This document shows, piece after piece, positions 7,403-17,170 of a stretch of DNA of 64,000 nucleotides. Each line of letters opens with the position of its first letter. Position 1 is the stretch's first letter. The translations under genes and the position numbers were made by a program. A model generated the notes under the pieces. That model had not been told where the DNA came from. It made no database searches and saw only the letters and a program-made list of their open reading frames with translations. The stretch is from DATDIC01 sp963777625 (lineage in GTDB: Bacteria > Pseudomonadota > Alphaproteobacteria > Acetobacterales > Acetobacteraceae): positions 62,001 through 126,000 of the forward strand of contig CAVZRO010000026.1 of NCBI GenBank assembly GCA_963777625.1. The letters are read 5' to 3'.

Positions 7403-9446
7403 ATGGCCTGGCGCATCGGTGTCGATATCGGCGGCACCTTCATCGATTTCTGCGTCTTCGACACGGCAGCGAACCGCCTGCACACGCTGAAGGTGCTGAC
7501 CACGCCCGAGGACCCGGGGCAGGAGGTGATGAACGGGCTTGCCCTGCTCGAAGCGCGTCATGGCCTGACGCCCGGCGCGGTGAGCGATTTCGTGCACGGC
7601 ACCACGGTCGGCATCAACACCGTGATCCAGCGCAAGGGGGCTGAACTCGCCTTGCTGGCGACCGCGGGATTCGAGGACGTGGTCGAACTCGCGCGGCTGC
7701 GGATGCCGGAGATGCACAGCCTGTTCTGCGCCCGGCCGGATCAGCTTATTCCGCGCGACCGGATCTTCGGCATTCCCGGACGCATCCTCGCCGACGGCAG
7801 CGAGCAGGTGCCGCTCGATCCGCAAGCGGTTCGCCGGGCGGCGGCGGCGGCGCGGGCGAAGGGCGTGCAGGGCATCGTCGTCGCCTTCATCAACGCGTAC
7901 CGCAACCCCGCGCATGAGCGCGCGGCGAAGGCGATCCTGCAACGTGAAGCGCCGGACCTGTTTGTCTTCGTCTCGTCCGAGGTCTGGCCGGTGATACGCG
8001 AATATGAGCGGAGCACGACGGTCATCCTCAACGGCTATGTCCATCCGCGGGTGGCGAGCTATCTCGGCTCGCTGGAAACGGCGCTGCGCGAGCGTGGCAT
8101 CACGGCGCCGCCGATGGTCACCAAATCCAACGGCGGGATCATGAACGTGGCACTCGGCAAGACCGCGTGCGTGAACATGCTGCTCTCCGGCACCGCATCC
8201 GGCGTCATGGGCGCCGCGTTCCTCGCCCGCCAGGCTGGCATCGACCATGCGCTGACGCTCGATATCGGCGGCACCAGCGCGGATGTCGCCCTGGTGATGG
8301 ACGGCCAGCCGCAGTTCGGCATGGGCGAGACGATCGGCGATTTTCCGCTGTATGTGCCGTCGGTGTCGGTGTCATCGATCGGGGATGGCGGCGGTTCGAT
8401 CGCCTCCGTGGATGGGTTCGGCGTGCTCAAGGTCGGGCCGGAAAGTGCGGGCTCCGCACCGGGGCCGGCCTGCTACGGCCGCGGCGGAACGCGCGCGACC
8501 ATCACCGATGCGATGGCGGTGTGCGGCTGGCTTGGGCATGCGCCGCTCGCCTATGCCACGGTGGAGATGGACCGCGCGGCGCGCGGAGGCGGCGGTGGCG
8601 GAGCTTGCGGCGCAGTGCGGGCTCGGGCTGCATGCGACCGCCGAGGCGGTGATCCAGGTCGCCATCTCCAACATGTACGTGGAGGTCAACAAGCTGATCG
8701 CCCGCTACGGCGTCGATCCGCGCGATTTCACGCTGCTGCCGTTCGGCGGCGCCGGCCCGATGCTGGGTTGCCTGCTGGCGCGCGAACTCGGCATGGAACG
8801 GGTGATGATCCCGCGTCGGCCCGGCGTTGTCTCCGCACTCGGCGGCCTGATCGCCGATGTGCGCAGTGATTTCATCCGCACCGTGTTCGTCGATGCGGTG
8901 CCCGCCGCGGTAGCAACGATCGCCGAACATCTGTCCAGCCTGCGCGCCGAGGCGGAGAGCTGGCTACGCGACCAGCAGGGTTTCACCGGTCCGGCGCGCA
9001 CCGCGCTGTCGGCCGACATGCGCTACCACGGCCAGAGCTTCGAGATCGACGTCGGGCTCGACGAATCCTGGATCACGGCCGGTGACCTGCCGGCGATCAA
9101 AGCGGCGTTCCATCGGCGCCACGCGGAGATCTACGATTTTTCCGACACTGGCGCGGCGGTGCAGATCGTCAATCTGCGGCTCGTCATCACCGGCGTGGTG
9201 GAGCCGCCCTCGTTTCCGATGGAACCGCCAGGCGAGGGCGCGCCGCGGCCGGAGAAGCGGGTGGATGTCTGGCAGGACGGAGCGGCACGGCCGATGCCGC
9301 TCTATCTGCGCGAGGCGCTGCACCACGGCCACGCGCTATCCGGACCGGCGATCGTGGTGCAGGAGGATGCGACGCTCTGTCTGCCCGCGGGCTTCACCGG
9401 CACCGTGGATGCCTACGGCAATCTGCACCTGACCTGGCACGAGTGA
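7403..9446 (+). CDS. Hydantoinase/oxoprolinase subunit A, locus 1 (one frame break)
   Basis: About 680 aa, the usual length for HyuA. The N-terminal part begins MAWRIGVDIGGTFIDFCVFD, an ASKHA-type phosphate-binding loop. VHGTTVGINTVIQRKG, a second glycine loop (LDIGGTSADVAL near residue 290) and VGPESAGSAPGPACYGRGG follow. The C-terminal domain contains VNKLIARYGVDPRDFTLLPFGGAGP. With HyuB it forms an ATP-dependent hydrolase of hydantoins, 5-oxoproline or related cyclic amides; acetone carboxylase subunits are a related alternative. The frame breaks near 8585. Dropping one G of the GGA there joins DRAAR to EAAVAELAAQCG and restores a single protein. The stop overlaps the HyuB start (GTGA). 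Confidence 0.85.
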
Positions 9447-11435
9447 CCCCAATGCCGATCGACAAGGTAACGCTGCGGATCCTCGCCAACCATGTGCGCG
9501 CCACGGCCGAGAACATGGCCTACACGCTGTACCGCACGGCGCATTCCACCTTCGTCAAGGAGACGGAGGATTTCACCACGCAGATCACCGACGCGGCGGG
9601 CCTCGCGGTCGGCGTGCCGATGGACCTCGGCGCCACCTGGTACCCCGGCATCAATTACGGCCGCGCCATGGCGATGATCGACAGCCTACGAGCCGGGCGA
9701 TATCGGAATGACCAACGACCCGTACAGCGGGTTCCTCGCCACGCATGTTCCGGACTTGCACCTGTGGAAGCCGATCATCCACGAGGGCGAGATCCTCTGT
9801 TTCGCCTGCGGGCACATCCACAATACCGACATGGGGGGCGCGGTACCGGCGAGCCTGTCGCGCGCCTTGACCGAGGTGCACCAGGAGGGTGTGCGCTTCC
9901 CGCCGATGAAGCTGTATCGCCGGGGCGTGCTGAACGAGGAAATTCTCCGGGTGATGCTGCTCAATGTGCGCAAGCCTGAGCAGAATCTCGGTGATCTCAA
10001 AGCCTTCGTGGGCGCCTTGAACACCGGCGAGCGCAAGGCGCGGGCGATGATCGCGAAGTTCGGTCCGCGGATCTTCAAGCAGGGCCTGGCGGCGCTGCTC
10101 GACTATGCCGAGCACCAGGCGCGTGAAATCCTGCTCGGAATCCCGGACGGCGAATATGTCTTCGCCGATTACGCCGACGAGGACGGCGCCAACGGCAATC
10201 CCTGCCGGCTCGCGCTCCGGCTGGTGATCGAGCGGGACGCCGCGACGCTCGACTTCACCGGCAGCGACCCGCAGCTGACGTCCGCGCTCAATGTGCCGAC
10301 CGGCGGAGACCCGCGGCACACGCTGCTGCTGGTCGGCATCTACTACGTGCTCTACACGCTGAACCCGGAGCTGGTGCTGAATGCGGGGCTCACGCGCCCG
10401 TTCACCTGCATCTGCCCCGAGGGCACGGTGCTCAATCCGGTGTTTCCCGCCGCAGTGGGGATGCGCAGCCTGACCTGCGCGCGCATCCGCAGTCTGATCT
10501 TCGGCGCCTTCAGCCTGGCGATCCCGGAGCGGATGCCGGCGGCGCCGGCGGGATCCAGTTCCATCGTCAACGTGATGACGACCGACAACCGCACGCACCG
10601 CACCATCCTCGCGGCGATCAACCCGGTCGTCGGCGGCGCCGGCGGCATGCCGCACCGCGACGGCACCAACGGCTCGGGCGCGGACGGCGCTTATCTGAAG
10701 AACACGCCGGTGGAGATCACCGAGGCCGAAGTGCCGGTGCAGATCGTCAGCTACCGGCTGCTGCCGGATTCCGGCGGCGCCGGCGCGCATCGCGGCGGGC
10801 TGGCGACCGCACTCGATTTCAAGGTGTTCGCGCCCAATACGCGCGTGACGGTGCGCAATCGCGACCGCTCCCGTTTCCGCCCCTGGGGCACACTCGGCGG
10901 CCAGGCCGGGAAGCCCTCGGACTTCATTCTCAATCCCGGCACCGAACGCGAGGTGCGGCTCGGAAATATCGATACGGTCACCTGCGATCCCGGCGATGTG
11001 CTGCACATCCACTCGCCGGGCGGTGGGGGGCGGGGCAATCCGATGGATCGGGATCCGGCGCGGGTGCAGCTAGATGTCGCGCGCGGCTATGTCTCAGTGG
11101 GCGCGGCCGAGGCGGAGTACGGCGTGGTGCTGCGCGACGGCGCGGTGGATGCGGTGGCCACCGAGAGGCGGCGGCGGGCCATGCGAAGCGAGCAGCGCAA
11201 CGCGCATTTCGCCTTCGGTCCGGAGCGCGAGCGCCACGAAGCGGTGTGGACGGACGCGAACTACGCGGCGCTCAACGAAATCCTGGCGCTGCTGCCGGTG
11301 CACTGGCGCTTCTTCGTCAAGACCAGGCTGTTCGAACGCGCGCCACAGGCCGCGGTACCGGCGAACCGGCCTTGGGTGAAGCAGGCGTTCGAGGAACTGT
11401 GCGAGAGCTATCCGGATCTGGCGGCGGTTCTTTGA
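9443..11435 (+). CDS. Hydantoinase/oxoprolinase subunit B, locus 1 (one frame break)
   Basis: About 660 aa. It opens PIDKVTLRILANHVRATAENMAYTLYRTAHS, typical of HyuB. The conserved blocks are TNDPYSGFLATHVPDLH, FACGHIHNTDMGG, RFPPMKLYRRG, LNVRKPEQNLGDL, YRLLPDSGGAGAHRGG and the C-terminal SPGGGGRGNPMDRDP. The frame breaks near 9686: dropping one C of a CC pair turns DSLRAG into DSYEPGDIGMTNDPYSG and joins the two parts. The GTG at 9443 overlaps the HyuA stop; an ATG three codons later is an alternative start. HyuA and HyuB act together as a cytosolic ATP-dependent amidohydrolase. Confidence 0.85.
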
Positions 11436-11466
11436 GCCGACGAGAGGGGGCGTCGGCGGGGGACGT

Positions 11467-11583
11467 TCATTGCGAAGCGTCGGGGTCGGAATGCGCGAGG
11501 GTGGCGGCGAGCGTGGCACCGTTGGTTTTGAAACTTGGGTCGCCGTTGTAGCCGTAATGGGCAGGGCGTTTGGCGAGGGTCAT
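11467..11583 (-). pseudogene. Copied C-terminal tail of the neighbouring unknown gene (remnant or micro-ORF)
   Basis: A 38-codon minus-strand reading frame from an ATG at 11583 gives MTLAKRPAHYGYNGDPSFK and then a short tail. It is a clear relative of the last residues of the 192-aa protein encoded at 11684-12262 (MTLAERRAHYGYKGDPSV). It lies directly downstream of that gene on the same strand, separated by a hairpin-rich spacer. It is most simply a leftover of a tandem duplication; no ribosome site is evident. Confidence 0.55.
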
Positions 11584-11665
11584 GTCCCCCACCCTCACCC
11601 GGCGCGCATAGGGCGCCGACCCCCGATCGGGTCGGGGGCAGGCTCTCTCCCGCGAAGCGGGAGAG
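11584..11665. terminator. Hairpin cluster between the unknown gene and its tail fragment
   Basis: GGCGC...GCGCC (from 11601), a CCCCCGA/TCGGGGG stem (about 11630-11638) and CTCTCCCGC-GAA-GCGGGAGAG (11645-11665, nine base pairs with a three-base loop) lie in series. The last hairpin is the strongest. No U-tract follows it, so it may act as an extragenic palindrome or as a Rho-dependent or bidirectional end. It lies 18 bases beyond the stop of the 192-aa gene. Confidence 0.45.
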
Positions 11666-11683
11666 GTAACGGAAGGACCCGGG

Positions 11684-12262
11684 TCAGTTGGTCGTGGCGG
11701 CGGTGGGTGTGACGCTGGGATCGCCCTTGTAGCCGTAATGGGCGCGGCGCTCGGCCAGGGTCATGTCTTCAAAGCGACGGTACGGGCGCGAAGGGGGCGC
11801 GTGCGGCGGGTCAGCGATGGGGGCGGGCTGGGGCGTGGCGGGAACCAGCAAGCGGGGTGGTGCGGCGGCGGGGCTGCGCGGGCGCGGTTGCGCCGGGGGG
11901 CGGGGCGCGCCGGCGGGGGCCTGTTGCTTCTGCAACGAGCGGATGGTGGCCTGCATCATGCGGGCGACGCTGGCGGCGTTGGCGCGCAGGCGAGCGGCCA
12001 TGGCAGGCGGGAGGTCGGGCTGGGCGGCGCGCTTCAGGTTGTCCATGACCGCGTAATGGGCGGCGACCGCCTGAGCGGCGAGCATGGCCTGGAATGCGTC
12101 TTTCGGTTGCAGAGCCAGGAGGGCGAGGCGGGCGACCTGGCGGCGGGTGGCGCGGAGCTGGTCGGTGTCGTCCGGGGCGGCGGGAATGGCGGCAGTGATG
12201 GTATCCAGGAGGTGTTCCAGGAGGTCGGCAGGGAGCGCGTCGGGGGTGGGGTCGGTGGACAT
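11684..12262 (-). CDS. Conserved protein of unknown function with an AHYGYKGD C-terminal motif
   Basis: A 192-aa protein I do not recognise functionally. Residues 1-110 look helical and alanine/leucine-rich (LLEHLLDTITAAIP, RQVARLALLALQPKDAFQAML). Residues 115-165 are a proline/alanine/arginine-rich, probably disordered linker. Residues 166-185 form a conserved tail, YRRFEDMTLAERRAHYGYKGD. The tail looks like a short linear motif. A related copy is encoded just downstream at 11467-11583, so the motif has been duplicated. The gene is convergent with the locus 1 hydantoinase genes and has its own promoter. No signal peptide or membrane segment is seen. Confidence 0.7.
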   Translation of the reverse strand: MSTDPTPDALPADLLEHLLDTITAAIPAAPDDTDQLRATRRQVARLALLALQPKDAFQAMLAAQAVAAHYAVMDNLKRAAQPDLPPAMAARLRANAASVARMMQATIRSLQKQQAPAGAPRPPAQPRPRSPAAAPPRLLVPATPQPAPIADPPHAPPSRPYRRFEDMTLAERRAHYGYKGDPSVTPTAATTN

Positions 12263-12296
12263 TGGGTGCCTCGGGCCGCGGTGGGGTGGACAACTC

Positions 12297-12326
12297 AGGG
12301 TAGCATGATGATAGGAAAAAAGTCAA
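12297..12326 (-). promoter_or_regulatory. Sigma-70-like promoter of the 192-aa unknown gene
   Basis: On the minus strand TTGACT (12326-12321) and TACCCT (12302-12297) are separated by 18 bases, which include a T-rich stretch unlike the GC-rich surroundings. The transcription start would fall about 25-30 bases before the ATG at 12262. This is one of the clearest promoter-like sequences in the window. Confidence 0.45.
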
Positions 12327-12493
12327 GGGGGTTGGGTTTGGGGGTGGTCTGCAGGGCCGGCCGAGTGGTTTCCTGTGTAATCGGGTGACGACGCCTTCAA
12401 GCGATCAAGCCGATCCGACGACGCCGTCGTTGTCGAGCTTGCCGAAGTAGCGCGGTGATTCGCGCGAGCCTGCGAAATTCGGGGAGTTGGGCT

Positions 12494-12634
12494 GGATTCC
12501 CGCTTGCGCGGGAATGACGAAGGTGGGTCATCCTGCCGGTGTTACCCGGCGTAACGTGAAGCGAACGAGCGGCGCGGTGGGCGACAAAGTCGTGGATGGC
12601 CGGGACAAGCCGGACAAGCCCGGCCATGACGGGG
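12494..12634. repeat. Composite extragenic repeat: REP family A core plus about 100-bp repeat B, copy 1
   Basis: The first part (12494-12519) holds ATTCCCGC-TTGC-GCGGGAAT. The second part (12529-12634) begins CATCCTGCCGGTGTTACCC, passes through GCGAACGAGCGGC and GGGCGACAAAGTC, and ends in the palindrome ATGGCCGGG...CCCGGCCAT. The second part is nearly identical to 43418-43526. It sits downstream of the emrB-like gene. The rest of 12327-12677 shows no gene. Confidence 0.8.
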
Positions 12635-12677
12635 GTGGCGGCCATGACGGGAGGGTCAGCATCAATGCGGTCTGGTA

Positions 12678-14222
12678 TTAATCTATCGCCGCGCCGCCGC
12701 CGCCCTGGCCCTGCTTCGGCTTCCGCATCAGGAACAGCAACGCCATGATCGGCGCCGACATGATCGCCATCAGCCAGTAATCGTTAGCGTACGCAATTAC
12801 CTGCGATTGATACTGGATCATCTGATCCAGCGCCTGCGCCCCATGCGCCGTCGCCGGCGACAATGCCTGCGCCACCTGCGGCACCGCCTGCAACGCCCGG
12901 TTCAGTGGCGAACCGAACACCGCCAGCACCGAATGCTCGATCTGCGTGTTCCGCGTCACCAGCGCCTCGAACACGGAAATACCGATGGAGCTGCCGATGT
13001 TGCGCAGCAGGCTCAGCATCGCCGTTCCCTCATAGCGCAGTCGCGGCGCCAGCGTGCCGAACGCCACCACGTTCAGCGGCACGAACACCAGGCCGATTCC
13101 GGCGCCCTGGATCATCGTGTTGACGATGAGATCCATCTCCTGCACCGCCGGCGTCCAGGTGGACAGCCGGTACAAGCTCCACACCAGCAGGCACACGCCC
13201 ACCGCCATGATGAGCCGCGGATCGATCTTGTTGGAGATGCGCCCTGCCACCAGCATCGCCAACATGGTCCCCGCGCCGCGCGGCGCCAGCAGCAGCCCCG
13301 CCGTCTCCACCGGGTAATTCCCGAGCACCTGCAGCCACGGAGCCAGCAGCGCCGAGGATGCCAGCAGCACCATCCCGACCGCGAACATCACCAGCAGGCC
13401 GGAAACAAAGTTCCTGTCTCCGAACAACTCCGGCGAGATGAACGGCTTCTTCCCGGTGATCATATGCACCAGGAATAGATAGAAGCCGGCCACCGCCACG
13501 ACCGCTTCGATGATGATTTCAGTCGAGCCGAACCAGTCCTTCGTCTCCCCGCGGTCCAGCATCAGTTGCAGACCGCCGATGCCGAACGCCAGCACCGAGA
13601 ACCCGAACCAGTCGAACCGCAGTCCCGAACGCGACTGCTCGTTCGGCAGGAACAGCCACAGGCCCACGGTTGCGGCGATCCCGAACGGCAGGTTGACGTA
13701 GAACACGTACCGCCAGTTGTACAGCTCGGTCAGATAGCCGCCGAGTGTCGGCCCAAGGATCGGGCCGACCATCACGCCCATGCCCCAGATCGCCATCGCC
13801 GAGCCGCGCTGCTCGGCCGGGTAGATGTTGAGCATGGTGCCCTGTGACAACGGGACCAGCGCGGCTCCGAATACCCCTTGCAGCAGGCGGTACAGCACCA
13901 TCTCGCCCAGCGACGTGGCGATCCCGCACAGCATCGACGCCACCGTGAAGCCGATGATGGAAACCAGGAACAGCCGCTTCTGCCCGAACCGCGCGGACAA
14001 CCACCCGACCGGCGCGGTCATGATGGCCGCCGCGACGATGTAGGAGGTCAGCACCCAGGTGACCTCATCGTAGCTCGCCGACAGGCTGCCCTGCATATAC
14101 GGAAGCGCGACGTTGGCGATGGTGGAATCCAGCGCCTGCATCAGCGTGGCCCCCATCGCGCAGACCGTGATGATCCCGCGATGCGGAGCAGCCTGAAACC
14201 TGGACTCGCCGGCGCCGCTCAT
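12678..14222 (-). CDS. DHA2-family multidrug efflux MFS permease (EmrB type)
   Basis: A 514-aa inner-membrane proton-coupled exporter with about 14 hydrophobic segments. QALDSTIANVALPYMQGSL after the first helix is the EmrB/QacA hallmark. GWLSARFGQKRLFLVSI is the loop 2-3 motif A, and GMGVMVGPILGPTLGGYL is motif C of the antiporter group. It lies seven bases after the HlyD-type adaptor gene on the same strand. The two would form an EmrAB-like system that passes drugs or fatty acids to an outer-membrane channel, for which no gene is seen here. Confidence 0.92.
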   Translation of the reverse strand: MSGAGESRFQAAPHRGIITVCAMGATLMQALDSTIANVALPYMQGSLSASYDEVTWVLTSYIVAAAIMTAPVGWLSARFGQKRLFLVSIIGFTVASMLCGIATSLGEMVLYRLLQGVFGAALVPLSQGTMLNIYPAEQRGSAMAIWGMGVMVGPILGPTLGGYLTELYNWRYVFYVNLPFGIAATVGLWLFLPNEQSRSGLRFDWFGFSVLAFGIGGLQLMLDRGETKDWFGSTEIIIEAVVAVAGFYLFLVHMITGKKPFISPELFGDRNFVSGLLVMFAVGMVLLASSALLAPWLQVLGNYPVETAGLLLAPRGAGTMLAMLVAGRISNKIDPRLIMAVGVCLLVWSLYRLSTWTPAVQEMDLIVNTMIQGAGIGLVFVPLNVVAFGTLAPRLRYEGTAMLSLLRNIGSSIGISVFEALVTRNTQIEHSVLAVFGSPLNRALQAVPQVAQALSPATAHGAQALDQMIQYQSQVIAYANDYWLMAIMSAPIMALLFLMRKPKQGQGGGGAAID

Positions 14223-14229
14223 GGCCGCC

Positions 14230-15393
14230 TCAGAACAGGTCGCCCAACGTGCGCTTGTGGTGCGTGTCGATGGACACCTCCGCGCTCATGCCGGCCGACA
14301 GCGGCGGATCATTCGGCGCTTCCTTGATCGCCACCCGGATCGGCAGCCGCTGCACCACCTTCACCCAGTTGCCTGACGAATTCTGCGCCGGCAGCAGGGA
14401 GAATTCCTGGTCGGTTGCCGGCGCTATGCTCTGCACCGTGCCGGTCCACGCATGGTTGGGGTACGCGTCGATGGTCACCTCAGCCGATTGCCCGGCGCGG
14501 GCGTAGGTCAGATCGGTCTCCTTCGGCTCCGCCTCCACCCACGCATCGTCGGTCGAGACCAGCCCGAATGCCGCCGTGCCGGCCGGCAGGAACTGCCCGA
14601 GCTGCAGCTTGCTGACCTGCGTCACGATGCCGTTGAACGGCGCCCGGACGACCGCATGATTAGCCTCACGCTGCGCCTCGGCGAGCTGCGCGGCGGCCTG
14701 TTTGTAGGCCGGCATCTCGGTGCTGGGGATATCCGCCTTGCCGCCCAGCCGTGCCAGCGCCGACTGCACCTGCGCCTGGCTGGTCCCGACTGTCGCCTGA
14801 TCGGCCGCCAGCTTGTATTTGGCGTCGTCATATTGCTGCGGCGTGATCGCGCGGCTTTTTACCAGGACGGCATAGCGGTCGAACGTCGCCTGGTCGGCCG
14901 CCACCTGCGCCTGCCGCGCGGCCACTTCGCGCTGTGCTTGCAGATAGTCGGCCTTCAGCGATTCAAGGTTCAGCACCGTTTGCGCCAGGTTCGCCTTGGC
15001 CTGGTCTTGCGCGATCTGGAACTTGGTCGGATCGAGCCGCAACAGCACCTGCCCGATCTTCACGTGCTGACCTTCACGGACCGGGATATCCGTCACGATC
15101 CCGGAGACGTCGGTGGAGACCTCCAGCACGTCGGCCTGCACGTAGGCATCTTCCGTGTCCACGTAGCGGCCGCCACTCAGCCAGTACCACACGCCGCCGA
15201 CGACCAGCACCGCCAGCCCGGCCGCGATCAGCACGAAGCGCAGCTTCAGCCGCGGCCGAGGGCGTCGCCGGGATGGCTTAGCGGGGGCCTCGCGCGCCTC
15301 GTCGGCTTCGTGTCGGGGGGCAGGAGCGGCCCTCGGATTGGTACGCGTGTCGGCACGGGGCCGCATGGCGTCAGCGGTGGGAGCGTCGGACAT
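14230..15393 (-). CDS. HlyD-family periplasmic adaptor (EmrA type)
   Basis: A 387-aa membrane-fusion protein. A basic N-terminal arm (residues 1-48) precedes one transmembrane helix (about 50-70, FVLIAAGLAVLVVGGVWYW). YVDTEDAYVQADVLEVSTDVSG then opens the biotinyl-lipoyl-like domain, a long coiled-coil hairpin follows (about 125-215, rich in Q, A, D and K), and the second lipoyl half is VVRAPFNGIVTQV. The C-terminal barrel ends LSAGMSAEVSIDTHH. It is the first gene of a two-gene operon with the EmrB-type permease. No regulator gene is adjacent. Confidence 0.92.
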   Translation of the reverse strand: MSDAPTADAMRPRADTRTNPRAAPAPRHEADEAREAPAKPSRRRPRPRLKLRFVLIAAGLAVLVVGGVWYWLSGGRYVDTEDAYVQADVLEVSTDVSGIVTDIPVREGQHVKIGQVLLRLDPTKFQIAQDQAKANLAQTVLNLESLKADYLQAQREVAARQAQVAADQATFDRYAVLVKSRAITPQQYDDAKYKLAADQATVGTSQAQVQSALARLGGKADIPSTEMPAYKQAAAQLAEAQREANHAVVRAPFNGIVTQVSKLQLGQFLPAGTAAFGLVSTDDAWVEAEPKETDLTYARAGQSAEVTIDAYPNHAWTGTVQSIAPATDQEFSLLPAQNSSGNWVKVVQRLPIRVAIKEAPNDPPLSAGMSAEVSIDTHHKRTLGDLF

Positions 15394-15480
15394 TCGTATC
15401 TTCGCTTATCGTGTGCTGCTATATGGTTTCCCGGACCGCCGGGTTGCATGCAGGCCGAAGCCATCCGGCATGAGTTGGCG

Positions 15481-15694
15481 GCGGGGCTCCGCCCCGAGCC
15501 CGGCCAGAGGGCGCTGCCCTCTGGACTCCCGCCAAGGGCATTGCCCTTGGAACCCGCTACTTGGGTTGGGTGTGGGGGTGGGTGCCTACACGTCTGTTAC
15601 CAACAGCATCGTAGGCACCCACACCCACACCCAACCCAAACGGATGGATCGCAAAGGCACAGCCTTTGCCGGGGTGCAGGGGCAGCGCCCCTGC
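15481..15694. repeat. Ordered array of six hairpins around a 29-bp central inverted repeat
   Basis: Five short stems with three-base loops are visible: CGGGGC/GCCCCG (15482-15496), CCAGAGGGC/GCCCTCTGG (15504-15524), CCAAGGGC/GCCCTTGG (15532-15550), GCAAAGGC/GCCTTTGC (15651-15669) and GCAGGGGC/GCCCCTGC (15676-15694). Between the third and fourth lies a 29-bp inverted repeat (15561-15589 and 15611-15639, one mismatch) with a 21-base loop. The region separates the emrA-like gene from rplY and contains no credible ORF. It may be an extragenic palindromic element, a transcription barrier or a structured RNA. Confidence 0.85.
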
Positions 15695-15819
15695 CCGGGG
15701 TCCGGGACAGCGCCCCGCGCTTGCCCTGCGCGGCCGGTTCCGCTACATGCGCCGCTCCGCGCCGCTTGCTCCGGACCCGCCCGGTGCCGGCGCAATCCGT
15801 GTTCCGGGAGCAGCATCCG

Positions 15820-16512
15820 ATGGCCAATGTCGTCACCCTTTCGGCGGAGCCGCGCGAACGCGCCGGCAAAGGCGGCGCCCGCGCCACAAGGCGCGCCGGC
15901 CGGGTGCCCGGTGTCATCTACGGGGCGAAGCAGCCCGCCAGCCTGATCGCCATCGAGCCGCGCGCCATCCTGCGCGAGTTGCACCGTCCCGGCTGGCAAT
16001 CCCGCGTGTTCGAGATCGGCGGCAACGGCAGCCCCGTCCGCGCCCTGATCCGCGACGTGCAGTACCACCCGGTCACCGACGCGCCCGAGCATATCGATTT
16101 CCAGCGCCTCGCCCCCGGTGAGCGCATCCGCGTTTCGGTCCCGGTGCATTTCGAGAATGACGGTCTCTCCACCGGGCTCAAGCGTGGTGGCGTCCTGAAC
16201 GTGATCCGCCATACCGTCGAAGTGTATTGCGACCCCGATCACATTCCCGAGCAGTTCGCGGCTGACCTGAACGGCCTGGACTTCAACGACAATGTCCGCT
16301 GGCACGACCTGAGGGGCACCGAAGGCACCCGCCCGGTGATCACCGACCGCGACTTCGTCGTGGCCACCGTGGCGCCGCCCACCAAGATGGGTGATGCCGC
16401 CGCTGAAACCGCCGCGACCCCGGCCGCCGCCGCGGCCGCGCCCACCCCGGCCGCGGTACCTGCGGCGGCACCCGCCAAGGCCGCCGCTGACCGCGGGCGC
16501 GGCAAGAAATGA
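15820..16512 (+). CDS. rplY: Large ribosomal subunit protein bL25 (Ctc/TL5 form)
   Basis: A 230-aa long-form bL25 that binds 5S rRNA in the 50S subunit. The N-terminal domain runs from VTLSAEPRERAGKGGARATRR through GRVPGVIYG to YHPVTDAPEHIDFQRL. The C-terminal Ctc/TL5 beta domain (about 95-190) contains HFENDGLSTGLKRGGVLNV and DLRGTEGTRPVITDRDFVVATV. An alanine/proline-rich tail and a basic GRGKK end are common in alphaproteobacterial homologues. The ATG at 15820 was chosen because the protein is full length from it; the long in-frame extension upstream crosses the hairpin array. It is followed by pth and ychF, a common bacterial order. Confidence 0.95.
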   Translation: MANVVTLSAEPRERAGKGGARATRRAGRVPGVIYGAKQPASLIAIEPRAILRELHRPGWQSRVFEIGGNGSPVRALIRDVQYHPVTDAPEHIDFQRLAPGERIRVSVPVHFENDGLSTGLKRGGVLNVIRHTVEVYCDPDHIPEQFAADLNGLDFNDNVRWHDLRGTEGTRPVITDRDFVVATVAPPTKMGDAAAETAATPAAAAAAPTPAAVPAAAPAKAAADRGRGKK

Positions 16513-16586
16513 CACCCCGCTTCGTCCCGGCCGGCCTCGTCCCTCCCGGCGATACGCCGCACCCCCACGCCTGACGGCCATCCCCG

Positions 16587-17168
16587 GTGCTCCTTTGGGT
16601 CGGCCTCGGCAATCCGGAGCCGGGGATGGCCCGGAACCGCCATAATATCGGTTTCATGGCGCTCGACACGATCGCCATCCGTTACGGCTTCGGCCCGTGG
16701 CGACAGCGCTTCAAGGGCCTGGTCGCCGAGGGCGCCATTGCCGGGCAGAAGATCGTTGGCCTGAAACCGCGGACCTACATGAACGCGTCCGGCGAAAGCG
16801 TGCAGGCGGCCCTGTCCTTCTACAAGGTTCCCTTGGAAACAGTCACCGCTTTCCACGATGAGCTCGACCTTGTCCCGGGCAAGGTGCGCGTGAAGCGCGG
16901 CGGCGGGGCCGCCGGCCATAACGGGTTGCGCAGCATGGACCGCATGCTGGGCTCGCCGGACTATTGGCGCGTGCGGCTGGGCATCGGACACCCGGGCGAC
17001 AAGGAGCGCGTTCTGGGTCATGTGCTTGGGGATTTCGGCCCGGCCGACCGCGACTGGCTGCTGCCGGTCCTGGACGCGGTGGCCGACGCCGCTCCGCTGC
17101 TGGTGGACGGCAAGCAGGAGGATTTCATGACCAAGGTTGCGCTGCTGGCGCGTACTGGCGAGCCATAG
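16587..17168 (+). CDS. pth: Peptidyl-tRNA hydrolase
   Basis: A 193-aa enzyme that releases peptides from prematurely dropped peptidyl-tRNA. It shows GLGNPEPGMARNRHNIGFMALD with the catalytic histidine near residue 23, KPRTYMNASGESV with the substrate-binding asparagine, FHDELDLVPGKVRVKRGGGAAGHNGLRS with the key aspartate and asparagine, and WRVRLGIGHPG. All expected catalytic residues are present and the length is normal. The GTG at 16587 is the only start that gives the complete first strand. It is read in line with rplY and ychF. Confidence 0.96.
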   Translation: MLLWVGLGNPEPGMARNRHNIGFMALDTIAIRYGFGPWRQRFKGLVAEGAIAGQKIVGLKPRTYMNASGESVQAALSFYKVPLETVTAFHDELDLVPGKVRVKRGGGAAGHNGLRSMDRMLGSPDYWRVRLGIGHPGDKERVLGHVLGDFGPADRDWLLPVLDAVADAAPLLVDGKQEDFMTKVALLARTGEP

Positions 17169-17170
17169 CG

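Noticed and set aside
6461..8248. A 595-codon minus-strand frame over the alpha/beta hydrolase and HyuA
   Set aside because: Antisense shadow; the plus strand has recognisable motifs and ribosome sites.
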